From Purshia tridentata (taxonomy: Eukaryota; Streptophyta; Magnoliopsida; Rosales; Rosaceae): a stretch of 64,000 bases of DNA. The notes below the pieces were generated by a model. It did no database searches. It saw nothing but the letters and a program-made list of their open reading frames with translations, and was not told the DNA's origin. Both the position numbers and the translations under genes were made by a program. Every line of letters starts with the position of its first letter. Positions within the stretch are counted from its first letter, which is position 1. The stretch is from the NCBI GenBank assembly GCA_003254885.1, contig QANT01003437.1:1-64000 (forward strand), in the 5' to 3' direction. Positions 48,868-60,897 of the stretch are shown here, piece after piece.

Positions 48868-50460
48868 TTACTAGAGCCTATCAAAATAACCTTTGTCAAA
48901 ATCATTAGATTTTGTTTGCAATTTTCTTTTTATTTGGAGTGAAAACGTGAAGTTTCATTGACAAGAGAAGGTTACAAAATCCAATCCAGAAACAAAGTCT
49001 AGATGCATTAGCTTCTCTTGGCATTCTATATATTCACAATGACAATATATGGAACAATTTGATTCTGCTTTGAATTTCGTTAAACCAAAGTATATTGGTT
49101 ATTAGGAATCAAGTTTTATACTATTTATAAGCCAATGTAGCACCTCCAACAAATATGACAAGCCCCCATCATGCATATAAGTTTTACAACTTTTTTTCGA
49201 AGCAAGTTTAACACACAAAAAACTGAATAACTCAATCAAGTTGGATTGCCTATCACGGGTTGGTTTGTGTAATAAAATGACCAAACCTAAGCCAAAGTCT
49301 ATATATATAACTTATGGACTGTATTCTCATGTTTATTTTGTCTATATTTCCTACTGAATAGCACAGATAAATTAGAAGGAACAACACTAATGTGCTGAGG
49401 AACCAACAATCATCCCAATTTTGTTATTTCTATCGATGATAGCATACTTGCACTAACTAATTTTTACATAATTATTCAGATATGATCGTATACTCCTATA
49501 TCCCAAATGAAAAAAGTGAAATATGTGATGCATAATATTAACACGTTGCTGGAAAATAACAAACCATTTGATTATACAGGAACAGTTCATAATTTGATAG
49601 ATTTTGTTGGACAAATTGATGAACGACTTCTTTAGCATCTAATTTACATGAGGTATTATTAAAAAAAATGGGTAATACATGTGTCGAAATTCAATCATGA
49701 GGGTAAGAGTCAATGCAAAACAGTCCGAGTACCAAATTGCGCGCAAAGTAGCGATTGTATCTGCATTTATTTTCGGTGAATTCAATAATTAAAGTTTTCT
49801 TTTTTCTTTCAATTAATGATTAAAGCTCAAAAGTTTGTCATAATAAAGATTTGTGCTTTCTGTTTATATTCCAGTCAATATACAGTTTGAGTATTTTCTA
49901 CTCTGAATTAAACTGAAGAATTTGGTGAAAATTAAGAAGAAAATCAAGGCAACAATGCCAACAAAGAACAAACTGGAAAAAAGAAAAGAAAAAAGATCCT
50001 ATTTGGCATGTTTTTGATACATGCATTATGGGGCAAATTTAGATGTAAATGCATACATAACTATATAACAAGTAAGTAATTCAAGTTAATCATGTGAAAT
50101 AAGGGTTTTAATATTATCTTGAAAAGAAAATAGAATTAGCAAGAAATTTATGTATAACTTTAACAACTTGGAATTATCATCTAATGATCAACACACTGCG
50201 TGGCCTGCATGGATGAAAAAGGAGAGCTACCAGATTGAAATCAATGGTTGAATAAGTGCATGAATGAAAGAATTTACAGGGCTTCAGTTAACTACCTCCA
50301 AATCCTACACTGATATAAATGGATAACCATGATAGTATAGGACTCTTAAACTGTAGTAAAAGTCAAAATAAGACAATAAACAAAATAAATTATTGAAATA
50401 GGTCTGTGTTGCTCATATTCTATAGGAGTAAATGTGTCTATCATGCCATGGCAATAGCAG
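48868..50460. other. Intergenic gap
   Basis: AT-rich DNA between the MAPK-substrate-like gene and the 3' end of the VMA22-like gene. Only short, unrecognised frames occur. The bases from about 50400 to 50460 are probably 3' UTR of the VMA22-like gene. Confidence 0.5.
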
Positions 50461-51323
50461 TCATTGATTGGCTTTAGCATCCTCTAATTCTTCCCTGACT
50501 TGGTCGAAAGTGGAAAACATCAAAGCACGCACGTTGGCAATCTCTACCAGCGCATCGAGTGCAGTTTCAAATGAGAGTTGGGCAGCCCGTAGCTTTGGGG
50601 AGACCAAAGCACCAAACACTGCCAGTGATTTAAACCGCTCCTTGTGAACTTGACGTTGACGATCAGCTTCAGCTTCAGCTGTAACTGGAGGTGGAACTCC
50701 ATCCTTATCCTTTCTTTGTCGTATTTGTGGACTCACAGCTTTAGGTGAAGCACCATTGTCATTTTCGGAGGATCCCCATTTGTGCAATATAAAACGATGA
50801 GTTAGTTCTACTCCTGCTCCTGGATTGGATTGCTGGGTTACTTGCACAAATGTAGACGCAGAGTGGGATTTCAGGTCCAACACAGCACTGCTTATGCGTG
50901 ACGCACCCATCGAATGTCGAGCACTTGCTAATTGCAGCCATCCCTGTTTGTATGTTTGTGTTATGCCTACTTCTTTTTAGTGTTACATTATAACTAAAAA
51001 GTAACACAGTATAGTTAAAAGGACCATACAATTTAACTTAATTTTACCTGCCGAAGTGTCCAAGATAATGAATCCAATAGGGTTAAATACCCATCCATCG
51101 AGTCCAGAAACTGCAATGCATTATCATTGAATCTAGGAATTGTAATGCCATCTCTTCCTTCTTCTTTTTCTTCTTTCTCATCCTTTTCTTCTTTTTCTTC
51201 TCTCTCATCCTTTTCTTCTTTTGCTTCTTTTTCTTCCTTTACTTCTTTTTCTTCTTTTGCTTCTTCTTGTTCGCGTTCTCTCTCTTCCAAGCTCTGTGAT
51301 TTGAGATCTTCTTGAGCTTCCAT
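50461..51323 (-). CDS. VMA22/CCDC115-like V-ATPase assembly factor
   Basis: Vma22 (CCDC115 in animals) acts at the ER in assembly of the V0 sector of the vacuolar proton pump. Two exons, 51323-51048 and 50943-50461, are split by a 104-bp intron in phase 0 and give 252 residues. Two blocks match the family: LQFLDSMDGYLTLLDSL followed by RQGWLQLASARHSMGASRIS near residues 70-110, like the animal GWLSLAKARYAMGA block, and FGALVSPKLRAAQLSFETAL, then DALVEIANVR, near the C-terminus, like the FGILVPHSLRQAQ segment. Plant-like additions are an N-terminal Lys/Glu tract (residues about 13-56) made of EEKE and DEKE units, and a charged linker (RQRKDKDGVPPP). The K/E tract is encoded by a CTT/TTC-type repeat. 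No membrane segment is seen. Family assignment is from memory of the human protein, so a homologue search should confirm it. Confidence 0.78.
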
Positions 51324-51579
51324 CGAGAATTACAGATTCAGCAGCACAACCCCTCACTTATTGACTCATCAACATCGCTGGGCTTTCTGCAGATTTAGGT
51401 CTTCTTAGTCAGAGAGATATTACTAAATTCAATTCATCACTGTGTTTCATTTCTTCTTCTCCCCCCACCCCCCTCCCCAATCATACCTTTCCAGTTAAAG
51501 GACAAAGCAAACTAAAGAACTCAAAAAACCACAGACTAGACAGAAAAGAAACTGAAAAAGAAGCCAACGAGTGCTGCAA

Positions 51580-51604
51580 AACACACACACACACACACAC
51601 ACAC
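51580..51604 (+). repeat. CA microsatellite
   Basis: About 25 bp of AC repeats. Confidence 0.95.
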
Positions 51605-51836
51605 ATTAAGCAGCAATGAAATAAACAAGACAATTTATGCATTCTGAAATCATATTGACAACTTGTTGGAAACAGTTCATAATATCAGACAAAACAGGAC
51701 AGGGTCTTGTAACAAGAAACACTGAATATAAGTAAATGATATTTTCTGTAGATGGTAATCCACACATAACAAGAGCTAAATTCTTCCACATATATAAGAA
51801 GGCTTGGGTGAGCTAAATAAAACCTTCACAACAGTT

Positions 51837-51896
51837 TATTTGGGGGACCAATAATCTCCTTTATTTTATTTGGGGGACCTATAATCTCCTTTATTC
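51837..51896 (+). repeat. 30-bp tandem duplication
   Basis: Two head-to-tail units contain TTGGGGGACCAATAATCTCC and TTGGGGGACCTATAATCTCC, with a single difference in the shared part. Confidence 0.9.
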
Positions 51897-54079
51897 TTTC
51901 AACTACAGTCAAAAGGCATTCAGATGCTTCTATATGCACCCCAATGACCATGAATTTCTAAGAAAATAACACTAAAAATATTATAGAGAATAAACGAATA
52001 GAAACCCAAATACTGAAAATACTCGGAAGACAAAACCAATGCACAAGTGACTAAGTCTGTGTCTCCTACCCAAAATTGAAAATTTGTTAGAACATAACAT
52101 AGGGAATCAATAAGCTCAAGCAGATAAAAACACAACAAAAACTACATAAAATGCACGCAGAAGCAAATGAATAAACGCATCCAAGACATGCCGAATAAAG
52201 GCAGGTTGTCATGGATTGTTTTCTTCACCAATTTCTTTAAATTAAGGAAGAAAAGTATTACCCGGTGAACCAAACCATTATCATCTTCATAGAAATTGGG
52301 AAAGAAAAAACATTCATGCATCATTTGGTGTTAACATGGAAACAAGATATCCAAATCTGGATCAAATCATATTATCCAAACAGTAAAATAAGACAGAAAA
52401 ATTGATTTAAAAATGTAAAAAAGGAATTGGGTTGCTGACCTGAGGAGAGGTGGAGCCACAGAGGAGAGACGACGGAAGAGGGTGGGCTGGGCTACGTGAG
52501 CTTTCGCGTGTTAGGGTGAAGGGTGAAAAAGATCCAGTCTTGCAGTTGCAGACAGGGTGAGTTTGGGAGTGACACAAGTTTAATGAGGACGGGGACAAAC
52601 TTGTAAGTTTGTAACAAGAGTGATAGTAGTCGACCAAAAAAAAACATACAAGTCTATTTTCTATATTGACAACGCGTTTTAGTATTGTACGAATTTAATA
52701 ATTGTTGTTGTCCATTTGAAAGGACTGATAAATTATTCACTTTGTATTTAAGTTTGATCTTTTCGTTTTTAATGTCTCTATGCCTTAATTGAAAAAAAAG
52801 TATAGTACAAAATAACAATTTTCAAACACAAACTTGTTTTGTTAATTTTCATGTCGTTTTGTTATTTAAACTTGATTTGTAAATTTATTTTTGAAACATA
52901 TTATCTCTCCCCTTTTTCCTTCACCGTCATCTTCCTCAATTCTTAACCCCAATCAAGAAAAAAGGAATAGAAAGACAACTTTGATGGCAGTGGGGTGAAT
53001 GGGACATCTGCAATTCTATTGAATTGATGGAATTAATAACATCTAGTACTATTTAAGGATTGAAGATCGTCGAATTGATAAAATTTGATGAAAAAATTGG
53101 GATAAACCATATACCTTTTACATAATCAAATTAAGATTCAAGCATCAAAAGACCAATTAATAATATTGAAGACTATGTGTCTAGGGGAGGGATTTATTAC
53201 TAGACGTTTCCCAAAAGTTAGGGATATGGCAATTAAGCCATTTGTAGTACTGTCATCAGGTGAAGGCCTTGCGTAGCCTTGTGTTGAAAATTTTTCAAAA
53301 AAAGGGTGAGGAAATGAAACTCTGAAAATACCATTATTCTTTAACGATATTTTCTGTTACAATTAAGCATAGAATTTGGGACAAGATCGAGACTTACAAT
53401 TTGTTATAAAAACATTAAAAGACATATTTTTTTAACTTTCTCATTTTCATGATCATCTTAGTCTATTAACAAAGTATGTTCCCTGTTGAAATATCAGAAA
53501 TATATGAAGGACTAAATTTGATCAGCCACAAAACATGCATATATACACCAAACATTTATCATGGCTACTTGACATTATCAAAACCTATCTTGCCTTTCAA
53601 GCCTTTAAAATGTGTCCAAATGTTCAAAGTGGTCACCAGGAAAAACCGATATCTTTTACTTTTTTTTTTTCTTTTTTTCAAATTTCAAAGTATATATAGA
53701 AAAAAGAACCACCATGATCAGTTGGTCATGGCATTTACAAAGGCAACTGGTAGTCTGATACAACACAAGGGATATAAAGCCGAGTCAAGGACATAACCAG
53801 TATCAAAAGCAGTCTGCATTCTCATCTTTACGACCATCTATTCTACGACAAAGTGGAATTCTTAAGCAGATGCCATTACTATGAACACACAGCGGTAGGC
53901 CCATGAACAACAAATGACAAACGGGGCAAAGGGTCCACATGAGAATATAAGAAAATACCAAAAAGCAACTTATCTCTCACTCTCACACCCCATCACCACC
54001 ACCAAGCCACAAAACAAAAACAATACAAACTAAGCAAAGTGAAACCACATTGAAAAAACAGGGGAAACAGAACGAAAAA

Positions 54080-56721
54080 ATGGTCATGAGCAGCCTTGAG
54101 TTACACTCTACCCACAAAACAATCTTAACCCTGGGAATCTCTTCTCTTTTCTTTGTCTTTGCTTCACTAATTAGTAGCCATGGCTACCCAATCAAAGCCC
54201 ACATCTTCATCTATGCAGGCTGCTCTCAAGAAAAGTACCAACCAAACTCACCCTTTGAAGCCAACCTCAACTCCTTCCTCACATCAGTTGTCAGCTCATC
54301 ATCTCAAGTCTCTTACAATAGCTATGCTCTTGGAAATGGAACCTCATCATCAACAACCCCAGAAGGCACCATTTATGGTCTCTACCAGTGCAGAGGAGAC
54401 CTGAAGATTTTTGACTGCTCAAAATGCATAGAGAGCGCGGTGAACCAAATCTCTCTGGTCTGTCCCTACTCTTATGGGGCCTCCCTGCAGCTGCAGGGTT
54501 GCTTGATAAGATATGAACATGTTGATTTCTTGGGAAGGCTTGATACAGGTCTGAGGTACAAGAAATGCAGTAAGAGTGTGAATGAGGATGTTGAGTTCTT
54601 TAGGCGCAGAGATGATGTGCTTGCTGACTTGCAAGGGACCAGTGGTTTCAGGGTCAGTAGCTCTGGTTTGGTTGAAGGGTTTGCGCAGTGTTTGGGGGAT
54701 TTGAGCCCAAATGACTGCTCTGCTTGCATTGCTGATGCTGTGGGGAAGTTGAAAAGTCTGTGTGGGTCTGCGGCTGCGGTTGATGTGTTCTTGGGGCAGT
54801 GTTATGCGAGGTACTGGGCCTCTGGCTACTATGATGTCTCAGGTTAGCAATTCATACTCATCTTAATTTCATCTGCATCTCAAAAATTCTCTACTGCGGG
54901 AAGAGAAATGCAGGACATGAAAGAGAGCTCGACACAACTTCAGGAGTGTTCGAACATTTTCTCAAATTCCACGTTAATCTTGCATCTCGCATTAGAGAAT
55001 GGCTCATACTACTATTAGTAATAGGAAAACAAGAACAATAGTGTATTAATTAACACAAAACAAAAGCTTATTTTTTGGGTCTACTGTCTAGTACTTTATC
55101 ATAAAGGAAGGCCATTGATTTTGTCATAGAAAGCAAGATTTCTTCTCTAATAATGTCCTTAAGTAAAGATTGTTGTTTAATTAATTGTTAAATTATATAC
55201 AAATGGTTAAGATGTTTATGGGAATCATTTTCTTATTTAAAACTATGAAAGGATAACTTTGTTACCTATATTTACAAAAGTAAGATCGACAGGCCTAGGC
55301 CTAGAGACAAATTCTATTCAATTAAGATCACGTATTGACCACTTTAATTCTTGAAAGAGAAGAGTAAATTTCATCAAACCCAAGGTCAATAAAGTAAAGA
55401 CCAAGGCATTGAGGGGTATTAGTACTTTAGCTTCTTGCTTTTAACTAAGAACCTCCATTCTTTAGAATTTCTACACTTTATTAAAAATATTTTAAGAATA
55501 TTTGTTTTTTAATAAAAAAGAATATTTCCTTATTCCTTTTGTTAGTCATGCTTGGTTACTTGGTTAATATTGTTTGATGGATTGATCAAAAGGTGTTGCT
55601 CAATTATATAGTAGTCAAGTAGGTGAAGTCCACTGATTCCACACTCCATTATTTCAAAATGTTGGCGCTATGTTTATTGTTTGTTTCATAGCAATATATA
55701 AGTGCATTAATGATTACCCTTATATCTTCATTTTTGTAAGATAGAATAACATAGAAGAAGGTAAACTCTAGTGATCAAGAGTATTTATCTCAATAGCTCT
55801 ATATTCAAGGTTAAAGTTTGAATTCTCTCCTCCTCTTTGGCTTCCCTTATAACAAAAACAAAATATTGGAGGAGAGTGATTTGAATTCGGGACTTTAAAT
55901 GTAGAGATAAATGCTCTTAACCACTAGAATTACAAACCTTCACGAAAAGAAAATAAACTTTAATATGGAGACAGGCATGCTACTTTTTAGCAAACACAAA
56001 TAGAGAGAGATCTTTAATCCCTTAGTTGTCATCTGAAAATTCATAGTTACCACAATTAAAATTCAGTGGTTAACATTCAAATTTGGTGAAATGAAATAAC
56101 AGTGACTGTAAACTTCTCATCACAATAGATATACTTACTCATAATTTGAAAACTTTTGATTATATTAACAAGGAAAAAGATACGAATTCAAAAAAGTACT
56201 AGCTAGCTAGGAAGCACCCTACTCTTATATGGTGGTGATGGCAACCTAGCTTGCTTAGTCTCCCATCAAATCTTTGTATATCATGCAGATCAGATTATAT
56301 AGTATTAATTCCCCTCACTTTTGCTTTTTTGTGTTTGTGTAGATTCCTCTAAAGAAGACCAAGCGGGAAAGACAGTGGCCATTATTGTTGGGGTAGTAGC
56401 AGGTGTAGCCATTCTTATTGTTCTTCTCTCAGTTTGCCGAAGAACCATGGGTATATATCCTCCCTCCACTCCTAGTAATTACATTATTTATGTATATATC
56501 TAATAATGTTACTCAGATATGTGGTATATATGTTCTGCTACTCACCAAACTGTCAATCTGACATTATAAATTAAAAAGAAAATTCATATAATTAATAATT
56601 CAAATTGACAATTTGAAAAACGTAATATTGCAGACTATCTAATAACATAACATTCTTCTATAACATTATGAATGTGTTACTAATGAAATGATAATTAATT
56701 TCAATCATGTATACAGGTTAA
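54080..56721 (+). CDS. Plasmodesmata-located DUF26 protein (PDLP6/7/8 type)
   Basis: PDLPs are type I membrane proteins at plasmodesmata that regulate cell-to-cell traffic. Three exons, 54080-54842, 56343-56450 and 56717-56721, give 291 residues. A signal peptide (TILTLGISSLFFVFASLIS) is followed by two extracellular DUF26 domains with the C-x8-C-x2-C signature at C104/C113/C116 and C204/C213/C216. A membrane helix spans about 266-286 (VAIIVGVVAGVAILIVLLSV), leaving a five-residue tail, RRTMG. The last exon adds only two coding bases and the TAA stop after an acceptor TATACAG; this makes the tail match the short PDLP7-like tail. If intron 2 were retained, the tail would instead gain 16 residues (IYPPSTPSNYIIYVYI) before a stop. 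ATG 54080 is taken as start; ATG 54086 is equally possible. Conservation of GCSQEKYQPNSPFEANLN and CPYSYGASLQLQGC is strong. Confidence 0.94.
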
Positions 56722-57772
56722 AGGGATGGAACGATCTCTCTGGTTTTTTTTAAGATATGGAAGATAGTAATCACGGTGAAATGAAGGTCACAAATTAATG
56801 TTGACTTTTATATTCTTTGTGGAAACTCTGCTTTCTACTTTTTGTCTATTTCAAATATCATATATATGGGATTTGCACAAAAGAAGGTGGTGGTGTTATC
56901 TTCTAGCATAAAGTGGCAATCTAATCTCCATCAACTTCAAAAGGGCTGCTGATTCTCGATCTCTTACCTTCTTGCTGTCCATCAAAACCCCTCCACTTTT
57001 TCAATTTATTTTTGTTTAGGCACTTTTATTTGCTAAACCCATCTCTTTGCTTTTCCTTTTTGTGGCCCAAGTTCTCTATATATGATTTACTTTTTTGCCC
57101 CCAAAAAAACGTTTTACTTATTAGCTAGTGTTTTCCTTTTGGTGTGCCTCGGCTTCTATTCCAAACTCGTTTAGCAAGAACAACAAATTTATGCTTCTCT
57201 GGAGAAGCCCAACCCAATTCTATTCCTATTTGGCAGGCTCGTCTAGACATTCGAAGAGTAGTCTCACATTGTATATTAATGCTCACAATTAAGGAAGCTT
57301 TAATTGAACTTCTTTAATTAATGCATACAAAGAAGATTCAGTCATCGAATAAGCAATGTGAACAAGCATATCATGAAGTCATCTGAGTTTGCAACTTATT
57401 CAAAACGTTTGACAAATCGTATTATTAGTATAATTTGATAATATATCTTCTCTAATATTTAATATAATTAAACTTATCTTGCTGAACAGGATTATCAAAA
57501 ATCTGTACATAAATAGTAAGAACCTTATTAATTATATATGACTTCTTATTAACAGATTCACAAGGAATGAAGATTGACAATTTCATATAAAGAAGCACTA
57601 CCGTCCCTAAGTTTGAATGCTAGGTCGCTCTTTCATTATTTATGAAGATTGACAATTTTTTTCCTTACAAACTTACATAGAAATCGACACACACACAATA
57701 TATATATTCGCATTTAAGCAACAATCAATTTATTTTTTCTTCCAAGAAATTAAAACTGCTGGAATTACAAAT
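56722..57772. other. Convergent intergenic gap
   Basis: This 1 kb separates the 3' ends of the PDLP (+) and pectin methylesterase (-) genes and should hold both 3' UTRs. No other feature is seen. Confidence 0.5.
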
Positions 57773-60700
57773 TTACAAACCAGAGGTGAAAGGCACATTA
57801 GTGGCTGGCAACCAAGAATCACCGGCAATGAAGTTGCCAACAGTGAATTTGGAAGCCTCGGAGGCACTGGTAATGACATGGTAACCTGCCCATTTAACCC
57901 TATTTGCAGTGGATGAACCAGGTCCTGTGTTTGAATACTCACCATAATACAAAGTCTTCAAAGCAAAATCACCACTCCATTCCAACCAACCAGCCGGATT
58001 AATTAAACTATCAAGGTAGGTCTTCATAAACACTGTTCGAGAATACTCCCTCCATGGCCTTCCTAAGTATGTTTTAATTGAACTTTTATAATCCGAATCC
58101 CCTGTCACCTTAGAATTGTGAATGGAAATTCCTGTGTTCTGGTTCGGGTCGGACCGGCCCTGGGCCGTGACAGTAGTGGTAGGGTGATAGCGAACATAAA
58201 TGTTACAATTTTGGAGAACCACTGCAGCATTGCCAAAAATGAAGTCCACAGTTCCATGGATGTCACACTCCCTATAAAATTGCCTTTCAGAGTGCACATA
58301 GAGGGTGTCTTGATACCCCTCAAAACCACATTTGTAAAACACAGATAAGTCTGAACCGGACCGGAGTGCCACAGCTTGATTGTTTGATGAACCGGCAGTG
58401 TTTATGAACGTTATGGCTTGGCCAATAAACCCATCTCCAACCACAGCTGAAATGAATCAAAACAAATTAAACTATTCATAAAGAACATTATAATTGAACC
58501 CATTAAATTTCAAGAATTCAAAATATATTTTGTCAATATATATATGCGTCTAATGTCGACCATACTATAAAATTTTCCTCCCCATAGAGTTCGGTTGTAT
58601 AAGTTGACAATCAACAACATTAATTATATGTTACATGAACTATTTCTCGATCATGACTTTCTAAATCTTTTACTAATATGCAAACAAAGGAAAAGAAAAA
58701 ATATTTTCTGGCACAAATGTATTTTCATAATCAATGGACACCAGACCAATAATTGTAGGTATTACGTTAATTAATTATTGACCGGCCTCCAGAAATCTTT
58801 GTTGTCCACTTTAATAGAAAGAGGTTTTTTTTAATGTGTATATATATATAAAAAATATCTTACAACATGACGACTTTGATGGTAATGCATATGAAATTTG
58901 AATGAAAAGGTACACGTCATCTCAGCCTTCTAAATCAATTTATGTATACAATAGTTTTCGATTTATAAAAATTTATATTTGTAGCAAAATCCATTTTTCA
59001 TACAAGAATTGGTTAATTTGGAGCCAAACACCACCCAATTAAGTTTGTTTAGTAGATAAAGACTGTTTGGTTTCATCAAATACGTACATGTCCAAACAAC
59101 AGTTAAAATTAACCAGTAGAAAAGTGTTGATGATCTTGTCATCATCTGTACGACATGCAAGGTCATTTTCTTCACCAGTGAAAGTCAAGAGATTACCTCT
59201 GCTTGTCCATAAACTCATTGGCTAATAAGGAACCCAAGCTAAGGCTGTCTAGTACTACCTTTTAATCATTCTTTAATTTATCATCAGTAATTTTTAATAT
59301 TAAAATACCAACTTTTATAAGAAATTTTTAATACAAACTTGGGTGAAACATATTAAGCATAACAATATTTAATTCTTATTATAAATAAATAAGCTTCAGA
59401 CTGTATATATGCTCATATACATGCGAACGAATGAGATATATATATATATATTTAAGTTGGGATAAAGTACTTTCTTATATATGGATGATTATGGATTTAT
59501 GTTTTAAAATTAATTAATTGAATTGGGAGACAAGTTTAAAGTAATTATGGAGATATGAAAACAATATAGAAATTGAACATATTATATATTTTATCAAGAA
59601 GGAAAACATATATATAAGAGAGATAAATTATTAGCCACATTTAAACTAGAATAAAAATAATTGTTTCTAGTGTTGAGTAATACTATTTGTAAGCACCATA
59701 CCTACTTATCACTTTGTGTATGATATCTTCAATTAAGAAGTACGTGACTAGATCACTTATAGAAGCGCGAGACTTACATATAAGTGAGTCAATCTCATAC
59801 AGTTGGGTCCCAACTTTATTTGAGATCGATGGTGTTCATGCAACAAATAGTTTCATCCATTATTCCATATATAGTACGTGATAGTTAGTAGAGAGAGGTT
59901 AATTTTATAACTTACCAACTGTAGCTGAATTGAAGGTTGTAGAACCCCCTCCAACACTTTTGCTTCCTGTGATAATAGTCTTCCCTATACCATCTCCCAC
60001 CAACATAATATTCTTCAACTTTATTTCAACATTTTCCTTGTATGTTCCTCCCTTAACATATATCACATACCTCCCACTGCCTGTTCGCTTGGACGACACT
60101 GCGTTTATTGCCTCCTTTATGGTCTTGTAAGCCCCAGACCCATCTTGGGCCACCACAAGATCAGCCTTAGGAGAAGAGGACTGCAAGAGCTTCCTATCTC
60201 CTGGCTTGACCCAAGTTGGGAACCCATCTTTGTAATCTGGCTGCTGAGAGTTCTTATATGGTGCTTTGTTAATGGCCAAAGTGTTGCTAATCAAATTAGA
60301 AACGTTGTTTAAAACCAAAGGCAAGAGAAACTCCGAAACCCCAAGCTCCAAAAGCCCTTCTTTGCATGTGTCAAGGTTTGTGAGGGCTGTGCTGAGCCAT
60401 GTTTGTGTGTCATCTTGGGTGTACTTGGTGCTAGGGTTCATGGTTTTGTTGAGCTTTTGGATTGTGTAGTCATAGAGTTCAAGGCAATCAGCCCATGCAA
60501 CCCTTTCGTGATCATTATCAAAATTTGTGCCAAGTGAAAATAATTTAGTATGAGCAAGAATGGTACGGTCTAGGGCTAGTTGGGTTGATATCTTGAAGAA
60601 TTGGGACTTCTCTTTGATGGGGATTTGATTTGGGTTGTGGCTTAGAAGATCCTCACATGGGTTTGGGTTTGGGGTTTGGCTACACCATGTTTTAACATCA

Positions 60701-60774
60701 TTAAAAGAGTAACCAAATATGCTTGGAAAGAGAAAAAAGACTAAAGAAAGTGTTAAATAAAATCGAAGTGCCAT
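57773..60774 (-). CDS. Type I pectin methylesterase with PMEI-like pro-region
   Basis: The enzyme de-esterifies homogalacturonan in the cell wall. Two exons, 60774-59916 and 58446-57773, are separated by a 1.47 kb intron (phase 1) and give 510 residues. A signal peptide (MALRFYLTLSLVFFLFPSIF) precedes an inhibitor-like pro-region of about 27-170 with the family cysteines. A processing site RKLL is at 194-197. The catalytic domain (about 205-505) has every hallmark: GTYKE at 243-247, QAVAL at 310-314, QDTL at 332-335 with D333, DFIFG at 354-358 with D354, and LGRPW at 414-418 with R416. These give the two catalytic aspartates and the arginine. The protein ends in the typical WLPATNVPFTSGL. The frame extends upstream only from a TTG, so ATG 60774 is the start. 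Nothing is broken. Confidence 0.96.
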
Positions 60775-60888
60775 TTTCTTAATGGCTTGTTTTAGGAGAT
60801 GTGGATAAAATGGGCTATTGGGATAGCGCGCTCGCCAGTGTATATGAGTTTGAATCTTTCTGTGGTGTTCATGGTCTAACTTGGGTTC

Positions 60889-60897
60889 TTTATATAG
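60889..60897 (-). promoter_or_regulatory. Candidate TATA box of the pectin methylesterase gene
   Basis: TATATAAAG on the minus strand lies about 115 bp upstream of the start codon at 60774, leaving a leader of about 85-90 bases. Position and consensus are both good. Confidence 0.55.

Larger units (their letters stand above)
51324..54079. other. Intergenic region with probable VMA22-like 5' leader
   Basis: On the minus strand a leader exon seems to end at a donor near 52438 (CCTCAG then GTCAGC) and a second leader exon to start near 51386 after CTGCAG, which would place a 1.05 kb intron in the 5' UTR. A CA microsatellite (51580-51604) and a 30-bp tandem duplication (51837-51896) lie inside that intron. 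From 52640 to about 53900 I see only AT-rich DNA; the last 150 bp are the PDLP leader. Confidence 0.45.

Noticed and set aside
51127-51315. Plus-strand Ser/Phe-rich frame
   Set aside because: It is the antisense shadow of the Lys/Glu repeat in the VMA22-like exon.
57730-58348. Alternative-frame ORFs in the pectin methylesterase second exon
   Set aside because: They are shadows of the conserved PME frame, which carries all catalytic motifs.
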